A stretch of 64,000 bases of DNA from Paraphaeosphaeria minitans. Taxonomy: Eukaryota > Ascomycota > Dothideomycetes > Pleosporales > Didymosphaeriaceae. A program made the position numbers and the translations under genes. Shown here one piece after another: positions 32,477-44,577 of the stretch (its first letter is position 1; each line of letters starts with the position of its first letter). The notes beneath the pieces were generated by a model. The model did not search any database. It saw only the letters and a list, made by a program, of their open reading frames with translations, and was not told the DNA's origin. Location of the stretch: NCBI GenBank assembly GCA_015832175.1, contig WJXW01000005.1, positions 2,294,001-2,358,000 on the forward strand. Direction: 5' to 3'.

Positions 32477-34498
32477 ATGGTGTCGCTCGCCTCTACCAAC
32501 CGAGCGCCCGGCGTCATCGCCCCCAGCGTCGGTAGCAGCCTCAAGCGCAAACTGGGCTCCAGTCCCGACGGCAAGCAGCAGCTCGCGAGCAAAGCAAAGC
32601 GCCGCCGAGTCACCTTCGACCCCGAGATTGACATTCGCATCCTCGCCGACCCGAACGAGAAGAGCCTGGAGCTTGTGGGTGAGGAGGTCAGCCGTGCTCT
32701 CGAGAAGCATGCCGCCGGTGATGCGACCGGCTACGATGTGCTGCGAGGCTTGTTCTCCGCAAGACCCACATCCTCCGATGCGCCTTCCAGCGGCCTGCTG
32801 CAGAAATACGTCATTGCCCTTACCAACAATGTCTATTCCCTCAAGGAAAGCCGCGGCCTGGTACACGCAGTTCTCGACTGCCACTGGGTCGCACGGAACG
32901 AGCATTTCGTGCAGTCATACCGAAGGCTACTGAGATCATTGCTGGACGTTGCTCCCCCGTTCACTTCCACTGTTCTCAGCATGCTGGTGAACATGTTTGC
33001 GGAGACGCCATCGCCCAGGATGCGGCAAGAAGACGACCCCACCGTCGAGCGGGCACATCTATCAAGTCGGTTGCACACCACTTTGAAATACATCGTCAAA
33101 GGCAGTCCGATGGCAAGCACATACCTCCAACCCGTCCTCGCGTCCACGTTTCCGTTCCCAACCGATACTTCGAAAGCACACACAGATTACATCAGCAACA
33201 TACTGAAGATTGAGGAGTACTGCCCCGAGCTCAAGGGCGCCATACTATCACTCATCATGGATAAGCTCGTGAAGATTGATGTACAGATTCAGGTTGATAT
33301 GGAGGAGCTGGACGATGACCTGGAAGACCAGATTATCGAAGACTCGGTTCGTGAAGATCTCGATGATGACGACTACGATAGCGACAACGAATCTGTATCG
33401 AGCGAGGAAAGCCTGGACGAAGAGGAGCGCCGCGTGAAGGAGATCAAAGAGTCGGTCACCAAGCTGGACAACATCATGTTTCTTATGTTCAAATACTACG
33501 ACGCCATCTTCGAAAAGGGCAACCTCCAGCAAATCGACGAGACCTACCAAAGCCTGCTCTCGCAATTCTCCCGCATCATACTACCCACCTACCGCTCCCG
33601 ACACACCCAATTCCTCCTCTTCCACTTCACCCAGATGAAGCACGACCTCATCGACCGCTTCGCCGGCTGCTGCTCGCAACTCGCCTTCGACCAGTCCCGC
33701 CCGCAAATCCTCCGCGTCGCCGCCGCGGCCTACCTCGCATCCTTCATCGCACGCGGCGCGCACGTCCCCGGGTCCACCGTCCGCGATGTCTTCGATCTCC
33801 TCGGCCACCACCTCGAGACCCTCCGCAAGCAGCACGAGCCCGCCTGCACGGGTCCAGACCTCCGCCGCTACGGCACCTACTACGCCATCGCGCAGGCGCT
33901 GCTATACGCCTTCTGCTTCCGCTGGCGCGACCTCATCGTCACGCCTGACGGGCGGCCCCCCTCCGACGCCGACATCGTCTACCACGAGGGCGACTTCCGC
34001 TGGTACGGCGGCGTCAAGGAGACTCTCTACAAATCCGTCTTCAGCAAGCTCAACCCTCTCAAGGTCTGCGCGCCCACCATCGTTCATCAGTTCGCCCGCA
34101 TCGCGCACCACCTGCGCTTCATGTACGTGGCTTCGCTGCTCGAGACGAACAAGCGGATCCGGCTGTCCCGCGTGGTGGCGCTGGGCGCGCGCGAGACGGC
34201 GCTGACGATGAAGAAGGGCGAGGACGGGTTCTTGCTGGATGCATATTTTCCGTTCGATCCGTATGTGCTGCCGCGGAGCAAGCGGTGGGTCGAGGGGGAT
34301 TATGTGAGCTGGAAGGCGATTCCGGGCATGGAGGTGCCGAAGGAAGACGACGAAGAGGAGGATAGCGAGGATGATGTGGAGGAAGAAGAGGAGGATGATG
34401 ACGACGATGACGACGAGAGTACGCTGGATCTTCCCGTGACGCATGCGGAGGTCCAGGAGGAAGATCTTGACGACGGGACGGATGAGAGTTTGTCGTAG
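32477..34498 (+). CDS. RRN3: RNA polymerase I transcription initiation factor RRN3
   Basis: A single uninterrupted exon of 673 codons. RRN3 (TIF-IA) binds RNA polymerase I and brings it to the rDNA promoter-bound core factor, so it couples growth signals to rRNA synthesis in the nucleolus. Visible features are a basic nuclear-type N-terminus (KAKRRRVTFDPEIDIRI), HEAT-like helices through the middle, an acidic Ser-rich loop at about residues 275-325 (a phosphorylated region in the family), and the conserved C-terminal block (ANQFARIAHHLRFMYV-like segment, LDAYFPFDPYVLPRSKRW). The protein ends in a very acidic tail with eight consecutive Asp. Length matches the family. The ATG at 32477 is preceded by a CCATTATC leader and is the first in frame. 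Confidence 0.93.
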   Translation: MVSLASTNRAPGVIAPSVGSSLKRKLGSSPDGKQQLASKAKRRRVTFDPEIDIRILADPNEKSLELVGEEVSRALEKHAAGDATGYDVLRGLFSARPTSSDAPSSGLLQKYVIALTNNVYSLKESRGLVHAVLDCHWVARNEHFVQSYRRLLRSLLDVAPPFTSTVLSMLVNMFAETPSPRMRQEDDPTVERAHLSSRLHTTLKYIVKGSPMASTYLQPVLASTFPFPTDTSKAHTDYISNILKIEEYCPELKGAILSLIMDKLVKIDVQIQVDMEELDDDLEDQIIEDSVREDLDDDDYDSDNESVSSEESLDEEERRVKEIKESVTKLDNIMFLMFKYYDAIFEKGNLQQIDETYQSLLSQFSRIILPTYRSRHTQFLLFHFTQMKHDLIDRFAGCCSQLAFDQSRPQILRVAAAAYLASFIARGAHVPGSTVRDVFDLLGHHLETLRKQHEPACTGPDLRRYGTYYAIAQALLYAFCFRWRDLIVTPDGRPPSDADIVYHEGDFRWYGGVKETLYKSVFSKLNPLKVCAPTIVHQFARIAHHLRFMYVASLLETNKRIRLSRVVALGARETALTMKKGEDGFLLDAYFPFDPYVLPRSKRWVEGDYVSWKAIPGMEVPKEDDEEEDSEDDVEEEEEDDDDDDDESTLDLPVTHAEVQEEDLDDGTDESLS

Positions 34499-35271
34499 GC
34501 GGCTTTCCCTTCTCGTTCCTTCTCCATCTGTTCTTTGGATCTGTTTAGCAAGGCGAGGCGCTCTCGGGACATGTTCATTGGGTTCATCTACGGGCATCGG
34601 CGCATCTCACGGGGCGTATACGATGCATCGGTTGGCGTTTTTATTTTAGCCGTACGCCACGGCGCTTACGAAACACGTTTAGGATACTACGGGAATATGG
34701 GGTTTTTCTATCTGGCTTACGCAAACGAAAGTGTTCATACAATCAAATCGAGATAAAATCGATGTTACGCTTGCGGTGTGGTTGACATGAGCACGTCGAA
34801 AAGTTGGAAAATAAAATGCAATGGCCATGCCTGGGACGTGATCCATTTGCCCAAAGGCATAGCTACTCACACCCACTGCACCATGTCCTCGCTAGAAAAT
34901 ACACAGAGGGAGGTAAATCTGTGTCCTAGGGTAAGCCACGCCCGTGCGCCGCCAGTAATGCGCGCGGAGCCTTTGCTGACTCCGTTGGAAGGAAGGTTCG
35001 CCTTGCAACGCCATGTCCGCCGCGACGGTCGTCGCGCCGCCGTGAAACCCAGATGCCCATGTCGTATCGCACCCAACGGCGAATCCAGATCCACCGATCC
35101 AAACGAGTCCGATTCCATCCAAGCCCGAGCAAGCCCTCCCGACCATGTTCAACCCCATCCTTGGCAACGTCTCCATACCCATCCCGCTGAACCCCCTATC
35201 CGCAATGACACTCGGCAGATCCGCGCCCCAGAAACAAAAAGAGACCCGACTCACCTTGGGCAGGTAGCCAT
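34499..35271. other. Convergent spacer between RRN3 and the kinase
   Basis: No gene supported. A GC-rich minus-strand frame (34892-35254) just beyond the kinase stop has no recognisable domain. A long plus-strand frame (34778-35578) overlaps the kinase tail and is judged an antisense shadow. Confidence 0.4.
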
Positions 35272-38200
35272 CTACCTGCCCACTCTAATCGTACTCGACC
35301 CCTCCATGCCCTCTTCCTCATCCAAGCCCTCCAGCGGCCGCACATCCTCCAACCGCATCGCCTTCATCAAATCCCTACTCGCCCTCAATCCGTCCCGCAA
35401 CTCCAGACTACTCTTCCAAAGCGCATTCTCCAGAAGTGCCGAATCCCCCTGGACACCGAGTAGCGCCTCAGCAGGCGGCCCGCGGGGCACCGGGAAATCA
35501 ACGAGAGGCTTCCCGTTGGGCCCGACGGAGACGCGAATGGGGCGCGGGAGGTCGTCGACGGTGGCGTCGGTGGCGTAGCCGTCCTCCGCGTCGGAGGAGG
35601 TGGGGTGCTCGTCACGGGAACCGGTGCGGCGGACGGAGCGCGGGTTTCGTGTGCGAGCGAGGGTGAGCTTCTCGAGGGCGTCCCAGGCTTCGTCGATGTC
35701 TTCGTCGTCGGCGGATTCGTCGGTGATGACGCTGAGGGGAGGTGAGTCGTCGCTGCCGAGCCCGCGGTGGTAGGCTGCGGTGTGCGACCAGCCGAAGTCG
35801 AGTTGCTGGGAGCGCGGCGCGGCGCGGTGGTAGATCGAGGGGGCGTTGTGGGGTAAGGGTTTGGTTTGGGGTTGCATTTGTGAGACTGAGGAGAGGCCGC
35901 GGGCGTGCAGGCCTAGGTGATGCGGGTCGACTGTTGTTGGAAGGCCTTGCTCGTCTAGATTCTGGGGTGTAAGTAGGCCAGAGATGGCGTGGTTAGGCTC
36001 TGACTGTGACTTTGTGTGGTACGAAGTGCGGTTGCTGTTCTCAGTGAGCTGAACCTGGTCTTCGAGGTTGAATGGATTATCGTTCATATGCTCCGTCGCA
36101 GCTGAGTACGTGGTGGTGGATTCTGAACCAGCCGTGCCAGGGCGGTAGTCGTCAATCATAGCCATATCTAGATCAATCATAGAGATGCGCAACGGTGATT
36201 CGGGCGCAGATTTGACCCGTGGATAATCATCAAATGTCCCTATTGGGGCAGTTGTAGCGTGCTTCAGGCTGGGTCGGAAGTTCGACTCCAGTGTCGGTGA
36301 GGATGCAAACGGCTGTGGATAGTCAGGATCGCGCTCCTGCAGTCCACCTATAGGGAACTTGAAATCTCGCGTCTTGCGGTTGTTCAGTGGAGGCAGCTCA
36401 TCCGATGCCGATGGAAACTTCCAGTCCTTAGTGGCTCGCCGTGAGTTCCGCTGATTTTGATAGTTCGCCTCTGCCATAGCTGCATCGAAAGTCCATTCCC
36501 TTGTCGCGCGATTTGGTTTTGGCGGCGGCATCGCGGGGAATTTGAAGTCGCGTGTCTGTCTGTTCGGTGGGGGCACAGGCTCTTCCGCCATGGGAAACTT
36601 CCAGTCTTGCGTTCGGCGATTTGGCTGTTCAGGCATTGGTGGGAACTTCCAGTCTTGAGTCCGCCTGTTGTTGTCTTCGTTCACAGTAGGGAACTTCCAA
36701 TCTCTTGTCGCGCGTTTCGTCAGTTGGTCGTCCTGATCAAAGCGATCCCGTTCTTCATCTTCCAACTCCATCTCACGCAATAGGTTTTTTATCCTGTTTG
36801 CTTTCACGGTCGGCACTTCGCCCAGGTCAATGCTGGGCGCATCAGCAGCCATAGGTGGGTCAAAGTCTCCTATGTCGATGATTGTCTCTCGATTCGGCGC
36901 ACCAGGGTTGAAATCGCGAAGAAGGAGATCCGAATGAGGCCGACCGTTGTCGGCCTGGTCGATGCCGCTGTATCGGTATGGTGACTTTTCCATATCAAAT
37001 AGCCGGTTCAGTCTTTCTTCTCCTTTCTTTATCTGTTGTTCACGGAAGGTGGCCTGGAGCTTTGCAAACCGATCGTCGTCATCAATCGGCATATTGATCC
37101 CAGTAAAGCTCTGGCCTGGTACTGCTGAGAAAGGGTCAAGAAATGCTCTCGACAAACGATCCCCGAACTCGTCTGAGGTGCTGAACGTCCAGTCATCGTC
37201 CTCATCTTCTTCCGGGGCGAGAGGGTCAGGCGCTTGAGCACCTCCCGCGTAGAATAACGAGGCTCGGGCACCGCCTTCGTGTTCCCATTTGTAGTAGTCT
37301 TCCACAAGCTTGACCAGAATGACGGTGGGAAACATCTTCGTCGAATCAACAATGAAGGGATGTTTCAAAACATCGTCAGCCGTAGGGCGATCCTCAGGAC
37401 TTGGCTGCAAAATGAAGGAAATGAACTGTTTCAGAGCATCTGAATACCTCTCGCCTTCCAAAACAGGCACTCCGGTCTCGGGTAAGTCCCACTGGACGGT
37501 TCTGTGAAATGGTGGGAAACCGGTCGCCATCTCATAGATCGTGCATCCATACGCCCATATATCAACCTCGGACCCGTACAGAATGTCGTTGGGTCTTATT
37601 CTGCTTTGCGGGTGCGCGTCTTTGATCCACTCGTTTTGGAGCTCAGGTGCCATCCAATACGGCGTACCAACAATAGTGGATCGCTTTGAGTTCTCAGGTT
37701 CAAGCTGTCCAGATACACCGAAGTCGCACAACTGCACACGGCCGTCCTCGAGGATCAATATGTTGTTACACTTCAAATCTCTATGCAACACGCCAGCCTC
37801 GTGTACATATTTTAGTCCCAACGCTAGCTCGCGCGCGATCGGTATGATGAACTTTTCTGGTAGTCCCGGCCCTGGATCTCTAAGATTCATGGTAGGCTTC
37901 ATGAGAGTGTTGACGCTACCACCGCTAGCATATTCGCTGACAATCCAGAGTTCGTTGTGAACGGACCGGGCTTCTTCGATGATGTTCACATATGGCCGTG
38001 CCTTGCTATCTCGCAGCTGCTGTAGGATGTTAATCTCCTTGAGTGTCTCAGAAAGGTTCTTGGTGGTCATCTCTTCATAATCGACAGAGTCAATGTCAAT
38101 GATCTTGATGGCAACCAGTCCATCGTTGTTGCGGTTCTTGCTGCGTCTGATCAGCGCTGTTGCAAAGATGCTTCCTGCACTCTACACACCCCTTAAATAC

Positions 38201-39013
38201 ACGACCGTAGGCGCCCTTGCCGATCAATTCGTAGAAATCGTATGGTGGCGGCTCGTCGCCGCTGCGCTTGGCTCGTTCGGCCACGATATTCTCCATCTCC
38301 TTGGCTTGCTGGATCGCACGGAATTTGGTGCCGGCACCAGCCGGCTGCACCGACAAACGGGTGGGATCCATGGTCGGCTTTTCGTGGCGATTGTCGCGGC
38401 ACAATTGGGATACCGACTTGATAGCTTGCTCGAGCCGTAGTTCAAGAGGCGACTCGGGTATACCTTGGAGTGGGCTGTCCACAAGCTCACCTACGCCCCA
38501 AGGTATCGCGGTAACGGGGATCTGCAGCGGGGATGGATTCGATAAGAGTTGTCCAAGCTTCAACTCTGTGATAGATTGGCTGCGGCTAGCTGCGCGACTC
38601 GTCTGTATGCTGTGCGGCTTGCTCCTCCCTGGACTCGAGTTCGCTGTGGGGAGGATGGATGGCGGCGGGGAGACTTCTCCGAGCGGTGTGCTAGGGGAGG
38701 ATACAACAATTGGGAATCGTGCGTCTACAATTGGTCGTGATATCTGAGCTTTATCGATAGATCGACGCGGTGTCTTCTTGATTCCTATTAGCCCGGTCAA
38801 TTCTGTGAACGATAAACCCCGCCTTTTGCGAGTGACTTCGGGCGCATCTGTAGTCGCATCCGCGGGCGGGAGCGTAAACGGTGAGGTCGCATTAGAGCGC
38901 AAGTCCTCATCAATCCCTGCAAGGTCGCCAATCGAGGTCTTCGACCGCTTGAGGCGCATTGAAGCCATGCGTGGTGGTGGTGGTGGTGGTGTCGTCGCCC
39001 GTCGTTGCCGCAT
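35272..39013 (-). CDS. Ste20/GCK-family serine/threonine kinase (Nak1/Kic1 type)
   Basis: The model joins 39013-38190 and 38146-35272 (1232 aa). The kinase domain spans roughly residues 258-545: YELIGKGAYGRVFKG (P-loop, split by the 43-bp intron), VAIKIIDID (catalytic Lys), VLHRDLKCNNILI, CDFGVSG and the Ste20 signature GTPYWMAPEL. A 250-residue Ser/Pro-rich N-terminus precedes it and a long, mostly disordered tail follows. In fungi such kinases (Nak1, Kic1, POD-6) act with NDR kinases in the MOR/RAM network, controlling polarity and septation; I infer this from the domain and its length. The tail holds seven TRDWKFP-like repeats at about 36355-36722. The intron end is uncertain, because alternative short introns of 31-33 bp are possible, but only some keep the frame. 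Confidence 0.85.
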
Positions 39014-39528
39014 CTTCGAGCTTTGCGCGGGGGCGGGGTATTTACAGTAAACAGAGGATCGACTTACAGGTTGTCTGGTGAAGCGTTCTCTAGCTCGCTC
39101 TCGAGTGAAGGGCGCTCATGTTGCCTGGGTGAAGCCGAATCGGCGAGCTGGCACTTCCGTTGGCGGGGGCGGTCCGCACTCGCACTCGACCCGCGCTCGA
39201 CCCGCGAATGTCGTATAGAAAAGAAATTATGAAGCAGCGCGCTCACCTGCTGCAAGAAAAAAGGTCGTGTATAGCCGTCGTCGACGCGCAAGACAGCATT
39301 CGCAGAACGATGTAGGTGTTGCGAGCGGCCATGCAGGGTCTCGGCGTCTGAAGTGGAGTCGGATTTCTCCGCTGCTAATGCAACCTTATTTCATGCGGTT
39401 AGACGCACTGTTGCTCTCCGCACGAACCACCAGGTTCAGTACCGTTGACATCATAGCGCCACATCGCAATGCCTCTCAAAGCTGGATATGTTGGAGCCGC
39501 AGAATAGTAAAGACCACACATCGCAAAC
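39014..39528. other. Divergent promoter region
   Basis: Shared upstream region of the kinase (leftward) and the small Lys/Pro-rich protein (rightward). No gene seen. Confidence 0.5.
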
Positions 39529-40155
39529 ATGCCTCCCAAGCAAGCACCCAAGACAGGTCCAAAGGCGGTATCCAAACCCAGCGGACTCCCCAAGGCGAAC
39601 ACGAAGCCCCTCCCCAAGACCGCGCCAAAGACGCCGCAGCAGGCGCTGAAGAAAGCTGGAGCTGGGCCGCTGACGAAGAAGCCGCTGCCCAAGGCCAGCC
39701 CGCAGGGTCAAATGAAGAAGGCTTTGCCAAAAACCAATCCACAGGCTGCGAAGAAGCAGCCGCCTCAGCAGCAGGGTTGGCTCGGGAAGATAGGAAGCCA
39801 GGCCGCGTCCGGTATTGGTAGCTTCACAGGAGCGATTGTGTCCGCAGCCGGTAATGGCGTGGCAGGCGCAGGTAGGGGCGCGGGTTCGAGGTAAGTCTCT
39901 TACACACCTGTGTATAATTCTGTTTGCTGATAGCATGACAGTGTCGCAAACGCGTCCCGCACTTGGGGCGACGCCATCCGCGAGTACGGCAACTCGATCA
40001 AGGACGTTACAGGCGCCTCAGGACCGCGCGCTAGCTCAGCAAAGAATCCGCTGGGGCTGTCGAGCACGCCGCAGGGCGCAAAGTCCATTATGGGCTCGCG
40101 GCCCGGCATTACAGCCGTGTCAAAAGGCTCGGGAAGCAATCCTTTAGGCCTGTGA
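39529..40155 (+). CDS. Small Lys/Pro-rich protein with Gly-rich segment
   Basis: Exons 39529-39890 and 39942-40155 give 191 aa. The 51-bp intron (GTAAGT...GACAG) is in phase 2 and joins AGRGAGS to SVANASRTWGDAIREYG. The first 80 residues are almost only Lys, Pro, Ala, Gln and Thr. Then come QQGWLGKIGSQAASGIGSF and TGAIVSAAGNGVAGAGRG, a Gly/Ala segment that could form a glycine-zipper helix, and a conserved-looking end (GNSIKDVTGASGPRASSAKN). I remember similar short fungal proteins without an assigned role, but cannot name the family. Clean splicing and codon use support a real gene. Confidence 0.7.
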
Positions 40156-40420
40156 GACAAGCAATTTTGGTTTGTCATGTTACGAGGCATGAATAAAGTG
40201 GGATCGATATCTATTATACAGTATAGGAGTAAGGTTGGGTATCTTCAGGAATCTTGTACAAGTAGTCTGTGTCTTTTTTGAAAAATAATGAAGCGTACCA
40301 GACTCATCATGGATATTACTATGCGTTCCTTGCCCAGTACGCCAAAGCAATGCAATGCGAATGTGAAAGTAGCATGAGAATATGCGTATTTGGAGCATCG
40401 AGTGAGTGATGACGGATCGA

Positions 40421-42751
40421 TCAGACGACCTGGAAGGCGTCCATGTCACCTGTCGCCATTTCTGGAACCCCAACATCTTCCTTGGCCTGGCTTATCATAG
40501 CCTCTATCGTCTCTGGAGAATACGTACGTTTCAAAACAACGCGAATGAATTCTGAGAGGATGTTTAGGGCTAGACTATCTTTTCCACTCTTGGACAGGGT
40601 GTAGTCGTCGGACGCGGATTTCATGTTGTCCAATCGGCGCTCCAAAAGGATGTAGTATACGCGGCCCATTTTCTCTAAATTGTTCTTGTGAATTCCATGA
40701 TGTTGGAAGTTCCATCGTTGAACGGGTCCCTTCTTGCGCATGTCAACCCAAGCGGCGTGACGCTGGAGTATCGCCACAGACTTGTCCGACGGGAGGATGT
40801 TGAACTTCTTGTGGATGATATGCAATCCAACAAGTGAACCAACGATATCATTCGTGTAACTGAAGCAGTGCATCATCAGGCTGGTCAGCGCCCCATGCTC
40901 CGTTGCAGCTAAACCAACGAGAAAGCGCTCCGCGTCAGGCCTGGCTCGACACCGTTCCCACCACTGGACAGTCTCGGCCAACAGTTCACGGGGTCGCGGG
41001 AGGTTCGGATCATCGCGAGCAGCCTGGTCTCCAAGAGCCAATCGAAGCGTCTTCCAGAGGCATCTAATGCTCGATCCATCGGGGAAGACACCGGGCGTAC
41101 CCGCGGGTACATCTGTGAACGTTTTGTAGATCTTCCAGGCTTCGCTGTACTTCCCTTGACGGCACTTATTGTCCATGAGGATATTCATGAGCGCTGCGTT
41201 TGGCTGGAAGCCTCCCTCTTTCAATTGCCTTGCCAGATAATCCACGTGCTCCCACTGCTGCTTATCTCCATGATGCTTCAACATGATCGCGAACGTGGTC
41301 ACGTTGGCTCTGGGGACATGTCTCAGCTTGTCATCCATGACCTCGTCGTCTGGCACCAGCTCTTTCCTTTCTTCGACCCACTGCGAGATCATCTGGGCGG
41401 CCGACACATCCGGCAATTTTTCCACGGAAACTTTCCGAGCCTCTTCAATCATTCGCCAACCGATATTTTCTGCTTTCGAAACATGTGGATTTTGCTCGGG
41501 CTGCGCCACTTTAGTTCGCATAAGTGCTTTCAGTAAAAGGTTGAAGTGGGTTGTTTGAGGCTGAGAGTGGCGGCGGAACATCATTTCCAGAATCTGACCT
41601 GCAGCTTCCGGGGCATTTCTGACTACAGCTGATCTCATCCAATGAGCGAAAACGTGCGGGTGATATGCTGGTGGCAAGCTCTTGACCGCTTGCAGGCCGA
41701 TGGTGGTCATTTTCGAAATATCCGTAGCTAACCGGTAAAGCATGTGTAGTCTCGACAAGACGCTCTTAACGTCCATATGATCATTCGATCTGGCTAGATG
41801 CCCGTCCTTGATCATGTCGCGAAATACAAGCTTAGCATAATACATGTGGCGAGCTTCCAAGAAGCCTACAAAACAGGCATCGTAGTCTTCGAGCGCAAAT
41901 TTGTCGCCCAGGTTCTCCTTCAATTTCTTGTATATTCCGTTGGCCAGATCGTGATGCTGAACTGAGGGGGAAGAAGTGTGGGCGCGAAATACGGTCTTCA
42001 TGATACCGGGTTTCCATGACGGATACAGCTCAAACAGCTCCTGCATGATCTCGCGTGCGCGATCAGGGTGTCCGGCAAGCGAATGTAATCTGGCCCCTAG
42101 CTCGAGGTGTTCAGGTTTGTAGTCGTGCCGAGGGAGGCCATTGGAACCTTCATAGTCCTCAATCCATTCTTTCAAAGCCTGCTCTTCTTGTCCACCCGCA
42201 AAGAGGTTGTCCAGGTATCTTATTCGACGTCCAGCTGCCTCGTAATTTCCGCAAGCGGCCATGTCCGTCTCTAGTATTTGTAGACGACGAGAGCCAATCA
42301 TTGAGATAATGCACCCCGCCTGTATTCTCCAAAGTATATCCCAGGCTTTGTCGGGAATGGCATGGATCGATTCCGGGCAACGTTGTGTCAATCGACGGTA
42401 CGTCTTCCAAAGCATTAAATGAAGCCCTGGGTGATTCGAATTTACGTCTGCTAGTCGCAAGAAATGATTGAGTTTTTTCATGTCGGCACGGTCCTTATCT
42501 GTATACATGTCGCCTTTAACGAGCACCGCGATCCCTTGCGACTCGAGTCGCTGTGCACGCTTGACTCTGAGCAATTTGTGTCGCGAACCATCGCGCGGGT
42601 CGACGAGGATCGCTGACCGAGGCATGTGTTGTGTGGGATCCCATGTCTTTACGTACGAGGCTATCGGCCTGGGTAATGTGGTCACAGAGCGCGTATGCGA
42701 AGGCTGCAAAGGACGGAGGAGACGGCTTATGCTTCGCAAAGGAAGTAGCAT
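40421..42751 (-). CDS. Mitochondrial PPR-like protein (Cya5/Pet309-like)
   Basis: A single exon of 776 codons, starting MLLPLRSISRLLRPLQPSHTR, a clear mitochondrial-type leader with Arg and Ser and no acids. The rest is helical with repeat-like blocks typical of pentatricopeptide-type solenoids, for example THFNLLLKALMRTK, TTFAIMLKHHGDKQQWEHVD and NAALMNILMDNKCRQGKYSE. Such fungal proteins bind mitochondrial mRNAs, and several are needed for COX1 stability and translation. The general plan matches the fungal proteins annotated as translation regulator Cya5, but the exact orthologue and target are not proven. The gene points away from the GH114 gene on its right. Confidence 0.75.
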   Translation of the reverse strand: MLLPLRSISRLLRPLQPSHTRSVTTLPRPIASYVKTWDPTQHMPRSAILVDPRDGSRHKLLRVKRAQRLESQGIAVLVKGDMYTDKDRADMKKLNHFLRLADVNSNHPGLHLMLWKTYRRLTQRCPESIHAIPDKAWDILWRIQAGCIISMIGSRRLQILETDMAACGNYEAAGRRIRYLDNLFAGGQEEQALKEWIEDYEGSNGLPRHDYKPEHLELGARLHSLAGHPDRAREIMQELFELYPSWKPGIMKTVFRAHTSSPSVQHHDLANGIYKKLKENLGDKFALEDYDACFVGFLEARHMYYAKLVFRDMIKDGHLARSNDHMDVKSVLSRLHMLYRLATDISKMTTIGLQAVKSLPPAYHPHVFAHWMRSAVVRNAPEAAGQILEMMFRRHSQPQTTHFNLLLKALMRTKVAQPEQNPHVSKAENIGWRMIEEARKVSVEKLPDVSAAQMISQWVEERKELVPDDEVMDDKLRHVPRANVTTFAIMLKHHGDKQQWEHVDYLARQLKEGGFQPNAALMNILMDNKCRQGKYSEAWKIYKTFTDVPAGTPGVFPDGSSIRCLWKTLRLALGDQAARDDPNLPRPRELLAETVQWWERCRARPDAERFLVGLAATEHGALTSLMMHCFSYTNDIVGSLVGLHIIHKKFNILPSDKSVAILQRHAAWVDMRKKGPVQRWNFQHHGIHKNNLEKMGRVYYILLERRLDNMKSASDDYTLSKSGKDSLALNILSEFIRVVLKRTYSPETIEAMISQAKEDVGVPEMATGDMDAFQVV

Positions 42752-44577
42752 GGAGGGTGGCGTTCGTAATGCAGTCGCTGCGGATCTTCCCCTCGTTCGA
42801 GTAGGAAATCCATCGGAGTAACAGGATTACTGAAGACTGTGCATGAACGTCGATGATGAAGGCAAAGTTTAGTTCGCATTGTCGCGTCTTCTCCTAAAAA
42901 GTTGACCGGCCAATCGGCAACGATCTCCGGGCGCAGCCCCTTTCACGTGACCCTATCGATAAATAGAAGAGGGACGACTGATCCTCACCTCACACGGTAC
43001 TCTGTACGTATGCTTTCGAACAACTCTTCATTCCGCATCCCTTTCTCGAATGCAGTAAGCAGCGGTTCTGCCCGTCCACAGTGGCTGAAACAAAAATAGG
43101 ACTGTGGTTGCGCACCTCATTCGGTGTTAACTCACCCTATTATACCTTTGTAAACTTGTAATGTGATAGTTAAGCATCACTTTCTTAGTAAGGTCATAAG
43201 GATTGCAATTATCACTGTCGGCAAGTGTGGTCGATAGAGAGAAGGTGCTGCTCACGAGAACAGATAGCGGAACGCCTGCCGGTTCGGGATGCGGATGGAT
43301 GAATTGTACGCCTAATCACGAACGCGCTCACGGTAGTCGTCTACTCTCCGGCTCTGCATCCAATCCTTGGGCGTGATCTAGCTTGGAAATATGCGGGTTT
43401 CAGCAAAAAAATGTTTCTCTCGTGTCGTCGTACAGAGCGCATCCAAATCCTTCTGGTTCGTTTGGGATGATATCCTGCGCATCGATGGCGCGAGATATAG
43501 CATCCGCGACGAAAACCTGGATTGTCCAACCCTTCAAGCCCGGAATGGACCTGGTCCACACGCCACCAGTGAAGCTCTTGCACTTCTATCCCCCGGAACG
43601 GGGCCAAAAGAAGTTGTTCAATGCATCGGTTGAAGGCAACTCTCGCCACAACTCTTGAGCACGTGTTCATGCACAGTGTGAGCACCTTGCATATATGCTC
43701 CAGCTCTTGCAGACGACTCTGAAGTCTGATTGGCGGGCTAATCAAGAAATATCAGGTAGTTGGCGAAACAGATTGCTCTAATTTCCTATCCGGGAATCTC
43801 CAGCTTTACCTAACTCGCTTCCTTGCCACGAAAGCGTCGTCAGAGCACCACGTTGGGTTCGTACGTGGTCGATGTATTGTGGATCGATTTAGCCGCAGTC
43901 CAGAACCCTCGCTCCGCATACGTCGATCTTCAGAACAAGATCTTTGAGCATGGCCATGAGATGTACAGCTAAGCTTTTTCCCCCGCATGCTTCCATCTGC
44001 CGAATATGCAAGCTAGCTTGGGGTCTGTCCGAAGATTCACGATCAGAACATGGTCACCTCCACACCTGTAAACCGACAATGTGTGGAACGCTCACAGCGC
44101 GGTGCCTCGCTTGGGACCATACCACGTGCCGTTCGTTCGAAGGGCTCACAGCAATTAGTTGATGGCGTGCTGAGGCTACACTGTCGGCGCAATTTATAGT
44201 GCCCTTGAACTTCGATTCAAGACTCGGGTGCGACCGAGTTTTCATTATATATACAAGTCCCATGCATGGTTGGTTCGGTTGCTCACAAGCAATCTTCAGA
44301 AAGAACATGGGGAAGGGCCAGTGTCAAACAAAGCGTAACATGCGCAGACGGCTAATCTGAAGGCATTGCGTTTTTATCGAGAATATACGTAACCCAGAAC
44401 GTCGGCCAACCATATCGGGAGCGCACAGAACTTTATGTGCTCGAGATGCCGGTTCTAGAAGACCAGCTCCTGCATCTGACCTTCGCCGTATGGCTTCTAG
44501 GCCTGTCCCTGCACAGACTTTCTTTTGCTTCCGGGGAGGCGACAAAAAGTTTGGATCGTCCTTCACGTTTCCCATCG
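42752..44577. other. Intergenic 1.8 kb
   Basis: No gene called. A plus-strand frame from about 43467 to 43658 has coding-like codons (segment TWIVQPFKPGMDLVHTPPV) but no start context, splice partners or known motif. Confidence 0.4.

Noticed and set aside
34892..35254. Minus-strand frame beyond the kinase stop as an extra 3' exon
   Set aside because: A GTGAGT site exists near 35240, but no acceptor and frame continuation give a convincing protein; the kinase already ends normally.
34778..35578. 266-codon plus-strand frame overlapping the kinase 3' end
   Set aside because: It is antisense to the clearly coding kinase tail, has no motif and is GC-skewed as expected for a shadow frame.
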